Position numbers and translations under genes: made by a program
Notes under the pieces: generated by a model
Database searches by the model: none
The model's input: the letters and a program-made list of their open reading frames with translations, nothing else
What the model was told of the DNA's origin: nothing
Source: Cyanobacteria bacterium SIG31
GTDB lineage: Bacteria; Cyanobacteriota; Vampirovibrionia; Gastranaerophilales; Gastranaerophilaceae
Assembly: GCA_015152465.1 (NCBI GenBank)
Contig: SUTX01000006.1
Location: forward strand, 37,968-88,477
DNA length: 50,510 nucleotides
Direction: 5' to 3'
Shown here: piece by piece, positions 40,552-49,093 of the stretch
Layout: each line of letters starts with the position of its first letter
Position numbering within the stretch: the stretch's first letter is position 1

Positions 40552-40878
40552 ATGAATACAGCAACGGTTATAGGTAGAGCAGGTCAAGATGCTGAAATTA
40601 GATATTTTGAATCAGGCAAAGTGAAAACTACTTTTTCACTAGCAGTAGGTCGTTGGGATTCTAAATCAAAAGAAGAAGTAACAGATTGGTTTAATATTGA
40701 AGTCTGGGACAAACAAGCTGAATTTGCAGGTGAATATATTAAAAAAGGTCGCCAAGTTGTTGTTGACGGAAGAATTTCTATAAGCAAATGGACAGATCAA
40801 ACTGGTGAAGAAAAAGAAAGATTTTTAATAATTGCTAATAATGTTAGATTATTAGGTTCAAAAAGAGACGCTGAATAA
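40552..40878 (+). CDS. ssb: Single-stranded DNA-binding protein, short form
   Basis: The 108-aa protein is a single OB fold (MNTATVIGRAGQDAEIRYFE; FSLAVGRWDSKSKEEVTDWF; ISISKWTDQTGEEKERF). It ends at KRDAE and lacks the flexible tail and the acidic tip (DDDIPF type) that recruits partners in most bacterial SSBs. Short, tail-poor SSBs also occur in Cyanobacteria, so it may still be the main SSB. GGAG lies before ATG 40552; the stop overlaps the next gene (TAATG). Confidence 0.88.
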   Translation: MNTATVIGRAGQDAEIRYFESGKVKTTFSLAVGRWDSKSKEEVTDWFNIEVWDKQAEFAGEYIKKGRQVVVDGRISISKWTDQTGEEKERFLIIANNVRLLGSKRDAE

Positions 40879-42182
40879 TGATATTTTCTGACATAGTAGG
40901 GATAATTGCGGATGACTTGACTGGTGCAAATGATACGGCACTGCAGTTTCATCAGCGTGGGGCGAGTACAAAAATATTGCTAGATAGCGAGTGTACTCCT
41001 AAGGTTAAAGCTGGTATAGAAGTTTGGGCTTTATCAAGTGAATCAAGAAATGTTCCAGCTGACGTTGCTATAAGTAGGGTTGAACGAGCAGTTACAACTT
41101 TTACCGATAATTTTTCATTTGATTATTATTACAAAAAAATTGATTCAACCTTAAGAGGGCATATTGCATTAGAAACTCTTACAATGTTGAATATTTTGGA
41201 ATATGATGCGGCTGTTATTATTCCTGCATTCCCTCAGGAAGGTCGAATTACAGTTGGTGGTTACCATATGGCCAAAGGTGTTCCTATTGGAAGAACTGAA
41301 ATGGCTATTGACCCTCATTCACCGATTACAGAATCACATGTTCCAACACTTCTAAAAATGCAGCTTGGTGAGCCTGCTTCCGAAATGGTCGGAACTATTG
41401 ATTTAAGAACTGTTATGAATGGTGCAGGTCCTGTCTTGATGAGAATTAATGAGCTTATCAAAGAGGGTAAAAAATTAATAGTTGCCGATGCAACTTCATT
41501 AACAGATATTGAGCAGATTGCTCTTGCAATAAACAAATGTGATAAAAAACTTTTACCAACTGGAACTGCCGCTGGGGCGCAAGTCCTTTCAAAATATTGG
41601 TTAGCAGGCATTGAAAAAGAGCTTGCAGAAGTTAATTTAGGAAAATTACCTAAGTTTATTGTTTCTGGTACAGCAACGCAGATTACTGCAAATCAGATAA
41701 AAAAACTGGAACAATCTGACGAGTATGAGGATATTAATTTCATAGCTCTAGAGTCGAGAGAAATATTAGAAGAAGTTAATGATGATTTGATAGAACGTAT
41801 TGTTACTAATTTAAAAAGCGGTGTGACTGTATGTGTTCATACTTCAGACTTGGTTGCTAATTTTGACGGTTTTTCAGAAGATTCATTTAACGCTGAATTA
41901 ACAAAAGAAAAATTTGCTAGTATGATTACAGATTATCTTGCCGTTCTAACTCAAAAAGTTCTAGAAAAAATAGATGTTGTTTTAATTACTCTTGGGGGAG
42001 AGACTTCTTATAAATGTTGTAAATCTATAGAGTCGAATGAGTTGTTGCTTGTTGATGAGGTTATACCTGCAATATCTATTTGTGTTGATATTAAACAAAA
42101 ATGGATTATAACTAAATCAGGCAACTTGGGTAATTCAAATGCTCTTGTAGACATACTCAAATATTTGGAACATCATGAATAA
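40878..42182 (+). CDS. Four-carbon acid sugar kinase (DUF1537, OtnK/DtnK type)
   Basis: Members phosphorylate D-threonate, erythronate, tetronates and similar acids with ATP. The 434-aa protein has the N-terminal substrate domain (GIIADDLTGANDTALQF; YYKKIDSTLRGHI) and C-terminal nucleotide domain (ITLGGETSYKCCKS; TKSGNLGNSNALVD, with the glycine loop). Its stop overlaps a PdxA-like gene by 8 bp; this pairing is known from D-threonate and L-threonate pathways, where 4-phosphothreonate is oxidised and decarboxylated to dihydroxyacetone phosphate. Transporter and regulator are not nearby. Confidence 0.88.
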   Translation: MIFSDIVGIIADDLTGANDTALQFHQRGASTKILLDSECTPKVKAGIEVWALSSESRNVPADVAISRVERAVTTFTDNFSFDYYYKKIDSTLRGHIALETLTMLNILEYDAAVIIPAFPQEGRITVGGYHMAKGVPIGRTEMAIDPHSPITESHVPTLLKMQLGEPASEMVGTIDLRTVMNGAGPVLMRINELIKEGKKLIVADATSLTDIEQIALAINKCDKKLLPTGTAAGAQVLSKYWLAGIEKELAEVNLGKLPKFIVSGTATQITANQIKKLEQSDEYEDINFIALESREILEEVNDDLIERIVTNLKSGVTVCVHTSDLVANFDGFSEDSFNAELTKEKFASMITDYLAVLTQKVLEKIDVVLITLGGETSYKCCKSIESNELLLVDEVIPAISICVDIKQKWIITKSGNLGNSNALVDILKYLEHHE

Positions 42183-43104
42183 CTATTCAGATAAAATTGC
42201 AATATTAACGGGAGATCCGAATGGAATTGGGGCTGAGATAACTATAAAAGCCTTAAATCTTCTGAACTTGCCTGCGAATGATGTCATAATTATTTCAAAT
42301 TCTAAAATTATTAATAAATATGGTAGTTTAAACAATAATTACGAAATAGTTGAAGTTGAATTTAATGCAAAAATTGAACCAGGTAAAGTAACTGCAGATG
42401 CGGGTGATTTTGCATTCCGATGTATACAAAAAGCCTGTGAAATAAAACCGAAATTTATTGTAACGGCTCCTACATCAAAAGAAGCGATGTTCCTTGCAGG
42501 GCATAAATTTAATGGGCAGACTGAAGTTTTAGAATATTTTTTGGCTAGAAATGGACAAAAAGCTGAAATGTTGTTTGTTTCAAAAGATTTTAGAGTATTA
42601 TTACTAACTAGGCATGTAGCTTTAAAAGACATTAAGCTAACAAAAAGTCTTTTATTAGAGAAAGTAGAACGTTTGCGTAATTATTTTCAGAATAAGCTTA
42701 ATATAAATAAACCATCATTTGCTCTGTGTGCTTTAAATCCGCACGCCGGAGAAAATGGCATAATTGGAGATGAAGAAAGCTCTATAATGTTGCCAGCGGT
42801 AAGGGCTCTTAGAAATAGAGGAGTCAATATTACAAACCCATTGCCTGCTGATACTTTGTTTATTAATGGTGTGCAAAATTATTTAGCTAATAAAAAAATG
42901 CCATATGATTGTTATATAGCTTGTTATCACGATCAAGGATTAATACCAATAAAATCTATCGCATCAGAGAAAACTGTTAATATGACAATTGGACTTGATG
43001 TGATTAGAACATCTCCTAGTCACGGTACAGCATTTGATATCGCTGGTAAAAACATCGCAAATCCTGATTCAATGATTGAAGCGATTAAAGCGTGTTTTGT
43101 CTAA
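42175..43104 (+). CDS. pdxA: PdxA2-like 4-phospho-threonate/4-hydroxythreonine phosphate dehydrogenase
   Basis: This NAD-dependent, metal-requiring dehydrogenase has metal ligands H147, H190 (NPHAGENG) and H252 (YHDQGLIPIK), plus GDPNGIGAEI at the start and TSPSHGTAFDIAG near the end. The 309-aa length is close to the PdxA family. Translational coupling to a DUF1537 kinase points to PdxA2 in acid-sugar catabolism, although a role in pyridoxal phosphate synthesis cannot be ruled out because no other pdxA is visible. Confidence 0.85.
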   Translation: MNNYSDKIAILTGDPNGIGAEITIKALNLLNLPANDVIIISNSKIINKYGSLNNNYEIVEVEFNAKIEPGKVTADAGDFAFRCIQKACEIKPKFIVTAPTSKEAMFLAGHKFNGQTEVLEYFLARNGQKAEMLFVSKDFRVLLLTRHVALKDIKLTKSLLLEKVERLRNYFQNKLNINKPSFALCALNPHAGENGIIGDEESSIMLPAVRALRNRGVNITNPLPADTLFINGVQNYLANKKMPYDCYIACYHDQGLIPIKSIASEKTVNMTIGLDVIRTSPSHGTAFDIAGKNIANPDSMIEAIKACFV

Positions 43105-43123
43105 CTAAAATATTGTTTTCTTG

Positions 43124-43405
43124 TTATGATAATTTTGATTGAAATATGCTTTTGCAGGCTAAAATAGCTAAGGTTAATAAGGAAAAGAAAATGAATGGTT
43201 TTGGAGATTTTATACGCTTAGCCCTATCATCGCCATCTAAGTAGTAAAATCCAGTCGTTGCTGCAAACATTGTTGTTAAAATTGCACAATCTCGTAATAA
43301 TTTTACTTTTTGGTTAGGATTGCTTGTTCGAGGAGAATTGTTATTTTTAGTTGAATTGAAACAAGGTCTTACAATTGAAGTTTGTTGTATTGAAGAGATT
43401 TGCAT
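43124..43405 (-). CDS. Small membrane protein of unknown function
   Basis: The 93-aa protein begins MQISSIQQTSIVRPCFNSTK, a variant of the lineage N-terminal tag, and has two hydrophobic segments (about 40-56 and 70-86) separated by a charged turn (LDGDDRAKRIKSPKP). AAGGG lies before ATG 43405. It converges with pdxA. Not recognised. The 222-bp gap after it (43406-43627) has no ORF but carries the mtnA terminator. Confidence 0.6.
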   Translation of the reverse strand: MQISSIQQTSIVRPCFNSTKNNNSPRTSNPNQKVKLLRDCAILTTMFAATTGFYYLDGDDRAKRIKSPKPFIFFSLLTLAILACKSIFQSKLS

Positions 43406-43577
43406 TTTTATTTTCCCTTATTTGGGGGTGGTTTAAAGTCACCCAACTTCGCTATATAAATATTTTTCATATTCAATATAAAAGCTGTAAAAGAAATTTT
43501 TGCTAGGCTGTAAAATAATCTGAAGAGGGGTCGTTTTTGTTGGGTTTCACATAGCCTGTAAGCTAAACTAACAAATT

Positions 43578-43610
43578 AATAGAGGCGAAATCAAAGATTT
43601 CGCCTCTATT
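43578..43610 (-). terminator. Terminator hairpin of mtnA
   Basis: AATAGAGGCGAAATC (43578-43592) and GATTTCGCCTCTATT (43596-43610) form a perfect 15-bp stem with an AAA loop. The T tract on the minus side is broken (ATTAATTTG). Confidence 0.75.
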
Positions 43611-43627
43611 CTTTACCTTTCATGCTA

Positions 43628-44686
43628 CTACATTTTAAAAGCTTCTGCAATAGATTTATTATAATCAGGTCTTAAGATACCTTTTTCTGTAATAATACCT
43701 GCAATCAGCTCGTGAGGAGTAACATCAAATCCTGGGTTGATAACATTAACACCCTCAAGTGCGCAGATTCTTTCTCCATTAATGTGAGTTACTTCTTCTC
43801 TAGAACGTTCTTCGATAGGAATTTCTGCCCCTGTTGCAATTGATGTGTCTATTGTAGAAAGTGGAGCAGCGATGTAGAATGGAATATTATGGTATTTAGC
43901 AGCGATTGCAACAGTATATGTTCCTATTTTATTTGCGGTATCACCGTTAGCTGCGATTCTATCTGCGCCTACAACAACCATATCAATCATACCTTTGCTC
44001 ATAAAATATGAACACATACCATCTGTGATTAATGTTACAGGAATTCCATCCATTGCAAGCTCAAAAGTTGTAAGTCTCGCTCCTTGTTGACGAGGTCGTG
44101 TTTCATCTGCAAAAACTTTAACTGTATTATCTTTTGCAAAAGCTGAACGGATAACGCCTAGCGCTGTTCCATATCCGCCAGTTGCCAATGCACCAGCGTT
44201 GCAGTGAGTAAGAATAGTTGCTCCTTTAGGCACCACTTCTGCACCATAATCACCCATCGCTTTACATCGGTTAATATCGTCTAATTCGATTTCAATAGCT
44301 TTATCTGTGAGTTCTTTAATTAGTCCATTAATATCGGATTTTGAATTTTTAATAACTTTTCTTTGTTCTTCGCAAGCCCACATTAAGTTCACAGCTGTAG
44401 GGCGGGAAGTCGCCATATAATCAGCTTTTTCTAATAACCAAGATTTAAATTCTTCTACATTAGAAAATTTATTTGCCCCCTCCTGAGCGTAAAGTACAAT
44501 CCCTTGAGCGCCTCCGATGCCGATTGCTGGTGCTCCACGCACAATCATGTTTCTGATTGCGTTGAACATCTCATCGCCGGATGTTATTTCAACATATTTG
44601 TATTCATAAGGGATAACTGTTTGGTCAATCATTTTTGATTTACCGTCTTCCCAATATATAGGTCTAATTTTTGATTCAAATGCCAT
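43628..44686 (-). CDS. mtnA: S-methyl-5-thioribose-1-phosphate isomerase
   Basis: This enzyme converts methylthioribose 1-phosphate to methylthioribulose 1-phosphate in methionine salvage. The 352-aa protein has VRGAPAIGIGGA, catalytic C162 (THCNAGALATGGYGTAL), RPRQQGARLT and D242 (VVVGADRIAANGD), as in the family. AAGGAG lies before ATG 44686. No other salvage gene (mtnB, mtnK, mtnN) is nearby; it follows a small membrane protein gene by 32 bp and could be co-transcribed with it. Confidence 0.95.
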   Translation of the reverse strand: MAFESKIRPIYWEDGKSKMIDQTVIPYEYKYVEITSGDEMFNAIRNMIVRGAPAIGIGGAQGIVLYAQEGANKFSNVEEFKSWLLEKADYMATSRPTAVNLMWACEEQRKVIKNSKSDINGLIKELTDKAIEIELDDINRCKAMGDYGAEVVPKGATILTHCNAGALATGGYGTALGVIRSAFAKDNTVKVFADETRPRQQGARLTTFELAMDGIPVTLITDGMCSYFMSKGMIDMVVVGADRIAANGDTANKIGTYTVAIAAKYHNIPFYIAAPLSTIDTSIATGAEIPIEERSREEVTHINGERICALEGVNVINPGFDVTPHELIAGIITEKGILRPDYNKSIAEAFKM

Positions 44687-44718
44687 TTATATTCTCCTTA
44701 GTGTTATGTAATTATCAG

Positions 44719-45204
44719 TTATTCAATAGTAAAATCAACAGTATTATTTTCATCGGCTTCTTTTTTTATTCCACTTATAAGTTCGTACACCCAAGCTGTA
44801 ACAAGTCCCGCAAATCCGTTGAACAATGCTGAAATTCCAGCCATAAGAATCATTAAAAGAATCATTACAATAAAAGAGCCAAAGCTTGTCATAAAGAATC
44901 TTAAGAAGCCTTGTGTATAAGCAGGAATTAACCATCCAAGCAACATGCTGATTGGGGTATAAATAATAGAAAATGCTATGAATGAAACAAATCCTATTAC
45001 AGCACCAAAGATGCATCCTTCTCTGATACTTATTAAACCTATTAAGTCATTTTGTTTTAAGTATGCAAGTACAAATGCTGAGAGGCAAAGGATTAGTATT
45101 AGAAAACTAATCATGCTGATGTATGGAATAACTGTTACAAAACCTAAAACTGCGCCAGCAAAGGCACTTAATATTGCTAATTGTTTTAATAGTAATAAGT
45201 TCAT
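44719..45204 (-). CDS. Four-helix membrane protein of unknown function
   Basis: The 161-aa protein has hydrophobic segments at about 7-30, 33-50, 60-90 and 100-145, with an acidic C-terminal tail (KKEADENNTVDFTIE). AAGGAGG lies 6 bp before ATG 45204. A dispersed repeat (45222-45290) occupies the gap between it and leuC upstream. The membrane topology is visible, but I do not recognise the family. Confidence 0.7.
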   Translation of the reverse strand: MNLLLLKQLAILSAFAGAVLGFVTVIPYISMISFLILILCLSAFVLAYLKQNDLIGLISIREGCIFGAVIGFVSFIAFSIIYTPISMLLGWLIPAYTQGFLRFFMTSFGSFIVMILLMILMAGISALFNGFAGLVTAWVYELISGIKKEADENNTVDFTIE

Positions 45205-45221
45205 TAGAACCTCCTTCTTGT

Positions 45222-45290
45222 GTCATTCCGAACTCGATTCGGAATCTATTAATGTCATTGATAGACCCCGAATCAAGTTCAGGGTGACGG
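45222..45290. repeat. GTCATTC...GGGTGACG dispersed palindromic repeat, copy 2
   Basis: GTCATTCCGAACTCGATTCG, GAATCTATTAAT, ATAGACCCCGAATCAAGTTC and AGGGTGACGG. It has the same order of blocks as the copy at 27743, with compensating changes (CTGA/TCAG there, CCGA/TCGG here) that keep the first hairpin. It sits between the leuC stop and a downstream start on the same transcript. Confidence 0.75.
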
Positions 45291-45298
45291 TATTCTTT

Positions 45299-46540
45299 CT
45301 ATTCTGCGCAGATGTAACCTCTTAATGCTGTGTAAGCAGCTACATACGGAGAAGCTAAGTAGATAAAACCTTTTGTATTACCCATTCTACCTTGGAAATT
45401 TCTATTTTGTGTAGCTAGACAGACTTCGCCGTCTCCTAATGTTCCGGCATGAACACCGACACAAGGACCACAACCAGATGTTAAAATTGCAGCGTTAGCC
45501 TCTACAAAAATATCAATCAAACCTTCTTTAAGAGCTTGTTTGAAGACATCTTTTGATGCCGGACATATAAGAAGTCTTACATCAGGATGTACGGTTTTTC
45601 CTTTTAAGATCTCCGCAACAACTCTTAAATCTTCAATTCTTCCATTTGTACAGGTCCCAACAAAAACCTGATTTACTTTAATATCTTTTAATTCATCAAC
45701 CGGCTTTGTATTATCAACTGTGTGCGGGCAAGAAACTGTATGAGGAATATCTTCTGCGTTAATTTCAATAATTCTTTCATACTCGGCGTCAGCATCAGGA
45801 AGAATTTGTCTAAACTTATCTTCTCTACCTCTTTCTTTTAGAAATTCTTGAGTTTTTTCGTCTGCGATAAATAAACCGCATTTTGCACCTGCTTCAACGG
45901 CCATGTTTGCTAAGGTGAATCTTTCTGACATAGACATGTTTTCAATTGTCTCACCATGAAATTCTAATGCTTTGTAGGTTGCTCCGTCTGCACCTATCAT
46001 TCCTATAAAATGTAGCATTAAATCTTTAGAACAAACGCCAGCTTTAAATTTACCATTAACGACAACTTTGAACGTTGCAGGTACTTTTAGCCAAGTTTTA
46101 CCCAGACCCATTGCAACAGCTATGTCAGTAGAACCCATTCCTGTTGCAAAAGCACTTAGTGCACCAGAAGTGCAAGTGTGAGAATCTGCACCAACAAGGA
46201 CTTCTCCAGGGTTAACAAATGTTTCAATTAATCTTTGGTGGCAAACTCCAGCCCCAATATCTGAAAGTACTGCTCCGTATTCTTTTGCAAATTCTCTTAG
46301 TACCATGTGAGTGTTTGAGAGTTCTTTTCTTGGGCTAGGAGCGGCGTGATCAATAAATAATATTGAACGCTCTGGATTTTTTAAAGAAGACAAACCTAGT
46401 TTTTTAAATTCTTGCACAGTCAAAGGCCCTGTACCATCTTGTACTGCTGCTACATCTACTCGTGATATAACTAATTCACCGGCATGTACATTTTTACCAG
46501 CGTGTTCTGAAATGATCTTTTCTACAAGAGTCTGTCCCAT
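45299..46540 (-). CDS. leuC: 3-isopropylmalate dehydratase large subunit (LeuC/HacA type)
   Basis: This aconitase-family [4Fe-4S] isomerase subunit acts in leucine synthesis. The 413-aa protein has cluster cysteines C297 (VGTCTNGR), C357 and C360 (TSGCGPC), and HTVSCPHTVDNTKPVDE typical of the shorter archaeal-type LeuC2/HacA group. AGAGGGAG precedes ATG 46540. The small subunit leuD is not next to it, so the partner must be elsewhere. A role in another aconitase-like step cannot be excluded. Confidence 0.88.
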   Translation of the reverse strand: MGQTLVEKIISEHAGKNVHAGELVISRVDVAAVQDGTGPLTVQEFKKLGLSSLKNPERSILFIDHAAPSPRKELSNTHMVLREFAKEYGAVLSDIGAGVCHQRLIETFVNPGEVLVGADSHTCTSGALSAFATGMGSTDIAVAMGLGKTWLKVPATFKVVVNGKFKAGVCSKDLMLHFIGMIGADGATYKALEFHGETIENMSMSERFTLANMAVEAGAKCGLFIADEKTQEFLKERGREDKFRQILPDADAEYERIIEINAEDIPHTVSCPHTVDNTKPVDELKDIKVNQVFVGTCTNGRIEDLRVVAEILKGKTVHPDVRLLICPASKDVFKQALKEGLIDIFVEANAAILTSGCGPCVGVHAGTLGDGEVCLATQNRNFQGRMGNTKGFIYLASPYVAAYTALRGYICAE

Positions 46541-46634
46541 ATCCCTGCTCCCTCTTAACTGTATTAACCATGTTTATTTTATCACAAAAGCAAATTTTGC
46601 GACATTTGGGTAATTATATAATTAAAATCTATGG

Positions 46635-46640
46635 TATAAT
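46635..46640 (+). promoter_or_regulatory. Extended -10 of the patatin gene
   Basis: TATAAT preceded by CTATGG gives an extended -10 like that of the Bax-inhibitor-like gene (ATGGTATAAT at 4298-4307), but without the palindrome. No matching -35 is evident. The start near 46647 leaves about 20 nt to the TTG start. Confidence 0.55.
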
Positions 46641-46668
46641 TTTTATGTAGTTAGTAAGGATTTTTATT

Positions 46669-47847
46669 TTGTCAGGAACGCTAAAGTATACTTGTTTATT
46701 TGGTGGCGGTGCGATAAGAGGGTTGGCTTATGTCGGCACTATTAGGGCTCTAGAAGAATTGGGTGTAGAATTTGAAATAATTGGAGGTTCTTCTGTTGGC
46801 TCTATATTTGCTACTTTATTAGCTTGTGGATATAAATCTTATGAACTTGAAAACTTATTTATGAAGGTTAATTTTGAATTATTTAGAGATATTCACTTTG
46901 GTTTTGGTAAAGGTATTGGCTTGAGTAAAGGTGGTATTTTTATTGACTGGCTAAATGAATTAATAGTTAAAAAGTTAGAAAAATCTACAAATAAAAACCT
47001 TACGTTCAAAGATTTAGAACAAGATTTAGTTATTATAACAACTAATTTAAATAAATTTTCTACACAAGAATTTTCAAAATTTGAGACCCCTGATTTTGAA
47101 ATAGCCCAAGCTATAAAAATTTCTTCAAGCATGCCAGGACTTATGGCTCCATATAAGTATAATGATGCGAGCTTGGTTGATGGGGATTTACAAAAAGCGT
47201 CTCCAATGTGGCGTTTAGCGGAAACATTAAATAATTCTGAAAGTAGGATATTGGAATTTCGCCTTGAGGGAGATTATTCTGACGAAGCAAAAAACCCTAT
47301 TTCATTTTTGAACACTATATATAGCTGTGTGACCGATGTTGCAACAGACTTTGTAACTGAAATCTATGGTAAAAATGATCGTTATGATTGTATAAGAATT
47401 AATACCGGTGATATTTTCTTTGCTGATTTTAACCTTGATAAAGAGTCTCGTAGAAAATTAATAAACAGTGGCTATGAACAAACAATGAGATATTTTAAGG
47501 AATTTTTACCACAAAAAAAAGAACACTTAGTAAAGGTCTATGAAAAAGCTCATAAATACATGAAAAAGGTATATGCTGGAATAAAATCAAATGACGTTGA
47601 AGAAGTTCAATGGTGGCTAGGAGATTTGTTTATTCTGCTCTGTGAAAATAAAGAGATTCTAGATGAAAAGATTTACAAATCAATCGTTGTACTTAAAAAT
47701 AATTTGATGTCATCTGTTAAATCGCATTTGATTATCTATACAAAATTTAAAGACCAAAAAGTTTTAGTTCAAGAAACAAAAACTGTTCTAAATCTTCTTG
47801 AGGAGCGTATTGCAGAACTCAAGATGACATTACAAAAGATTAAATAA
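46669..47847 (+). CDS. Patatin-like phospholipase
   Basis: The 392-aa serine acyl hydrolase has the oxyanion loop GGGAIRG (12-18), nucleophile S42 in GSSVG (40-44) and the catalytic Asp D170 in VDGD, so the Ser-Asp dyad is intact. A helical C-terminal part (about 290-392) is extra. There is no signal peptide; patatins of this kind act on membrane lipids and some are secreted effectors. The start is TTG 46669, with AAGGA 8 bp upstream and no suitable ATG. Confidence 0.88.
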   Translation: MSGTLKYTCLFGGGAIRGLAYVGTIRALEELGVEFEIIGGSSVGSIFATLLACGYKSYELENLFMKVNFELFRDIHFGFGKGIGLSKGGIFIDWLNELIVKKLEKSTNKNLTFKDLEQDLVIITTNLNKFSTQEFSKFETPDFEIAQAIKISSSMPGLMAPYKYNDASLVDGDLQKASPMWRLAETLNNSESRILEFRLEGDYSDEAKNPISFLNTIYSCVTDVATDFVTEIYGKNDRYDCIRINTGDIFFADFNLDKESRRKLINSGYEQTMRYFKEFLPQKKEHLVKVYEKAHKYMKKVYAGIKSNDVEEVQWWLGDLFILLCENKEILDEKIYKSIVVLKNNLMSSVKSHLIIYTKFKDQKVLVQETKTVLNLLEERIAELKMTLQKIK

Positions 47848-47889
47848 ATATTAAGTAATGTAAAGATTTAGCGAAAAAACGCTAAATTT

Positions 47890-48024
47890 TGTAATATTTC
47901 TTAACAAAACACTTGAAGTTTATATATCAATGATATATATTGAGTATATAAGGATTGTTTTTAAAAAAGTCAATTCTTAAATATGTGTATCCCCCCCCAA
48001 AAAAAAAGACTATTAGGCTTGTAG
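47890..48024 (+). promoter_or_regulatory. Upstream region of the sigma factor gene: weak box, palindrome and C8-A9 tract
   Basis: TGTAATATTTCTTAACAA (47890-47907) matches 14 of 18 positions of the box consensus and lies 37 bp before TATATA (47945-47950). TATATATC-AAT-GATATATA (47921-47939) is a perfect palindrome. C8 followed by A9 (about 47991-48007) is the longest homopolymer pair in the window, next to a GACTA/TAGTC hairpin (48008-48026). The tract lies in the untranslated leader. Confidence 0.45.
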
Positions 48025-48069
48025 TCTCAAAATAAATCAAGTTACCCAATTTACCCTCGGAGTTGTGTT

Positions 48070-48960
48070 ATGTCAAAATCTATTACTATGAAAAAAACTG
48101 GAGTTACTAATCCTGCAAGAAGTGGCTTTGTCGCAATTACTTCAAACTCTTCTGATTTAGGTGACTATTTAAGAAAAGTAAATGCTGTTAAAAGTTTGGA
48201 AGCAAAAGATGAAAAAGATTTAGCCTTAAGAGCAAAAAACGGTGATTTAGAAGCAAAGAAAGCTTTAGTGCAAGCAAATTTAAAACTTGTCTTAACAATT
48301 GCTAGAAAAGCTATACATGTATCAAAACTTCCGTTAGTTGATTTGATACAAGAAGGTAATTTGGGTTTAATGATTGCTGTTGAAAAATTCAACCCTGAAT
48401 TAGGTTATCGTTTTTCAACATATGCGACTTGGTGGATAAAACAAGCTATGTTTAAAGCTATATCAGAGCAATCATATTGCATGAAAATCCCAGTTTATAT
48501 TCAGGAGACATTATCTAAATTTTCAAAAGTAAAAGCTGATATGGAAAGAAGCTATAATTGCCAAGTTACTACGCATGATGTTGCAAAAAAAATGAATATT
48601 GAACCAGAAAAGATAGACTCTTATTTGTCAGCCTATACCTCAACAGTATCAATAGAGGGTAGCTTTGACGCAAATAATGGCAGCGAGTTGGCAGTTGCGG
48701 ATGTTGTTGCTGATGAAAAAGCAAGCGTTGAAGAAAATGTTGAGTTTGAAGAATTAAAAAAAGAAATTGCAAATGTTGTATCTACATTAAAAGAACGTGA
48801 ACAGACAGTTATCAAGATGCGTTTTGGTTTGGAAAATTTTGCAAAGACAACATTAGAAGATATAGGAAAACTATATGGCGTAACAAAAGAATGTATTCGC
48901 CAAACAGAAAATAGAGCTTTAACTAAGTTAAGAAAAAATGCTGAAATATACGGTTGGTAA
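48070..48960 (+). CDS. Sigma-70 family RNA polymerase sigma factor
   Basis: The 296-aa protein has region 1.2 (about 30-60), region 2 (about 65-145; LVDLIQEGNLGLMIAVEKFN, FSTYATWWIKQAM), region 3 (150-205) and region 4 with a C-terminal helix-turn-helix (TLEDIGKLYGVTKECIRQTE). It lacks the long region 1.1 and spacer of a primary sigma, so it is a group 2-type alternative factor. CGGAG lies before ATG 48070. The long, structured leader hints at regulation. Confidence 0.9.
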   Translation: MSKSITMKKTGVTNPARSGFVAITSNSSDLGDYLRKVNAVKSLEAKDEKDLALRAKNGDLEAKKALVQANLKLVLTIARKAIHVSKLPLVDLIQEGNLGLMIAVEKFNPELGYRFSTYATWWIKQAMFKAISEQSYCMKIPVYIQETLSKFSKVKADMERSYNCQVTTHDVAKKMNIEPEKIDSYLSAYTSTVSIEGSFDANNGSELAVADVVADEKASVEENVEFEELKKEIANVVSTLKEREQTVIKMRFGLENFAKTTLEDIGKLYGVTKECIRQTENRALTKLRKNAEIYGW

Positions 48961-49093
48961 ATAAGTTTTAGTTTTTATTAGTTTTATAATTTTATCTTCA
49001 ATGAAAACTAACTTGTTGAATAGCTTACTTAGGGTTATGAAATTTTTTACAATCTATTATCTTATAGTTAACTAAATTATGAGGTGATATATT

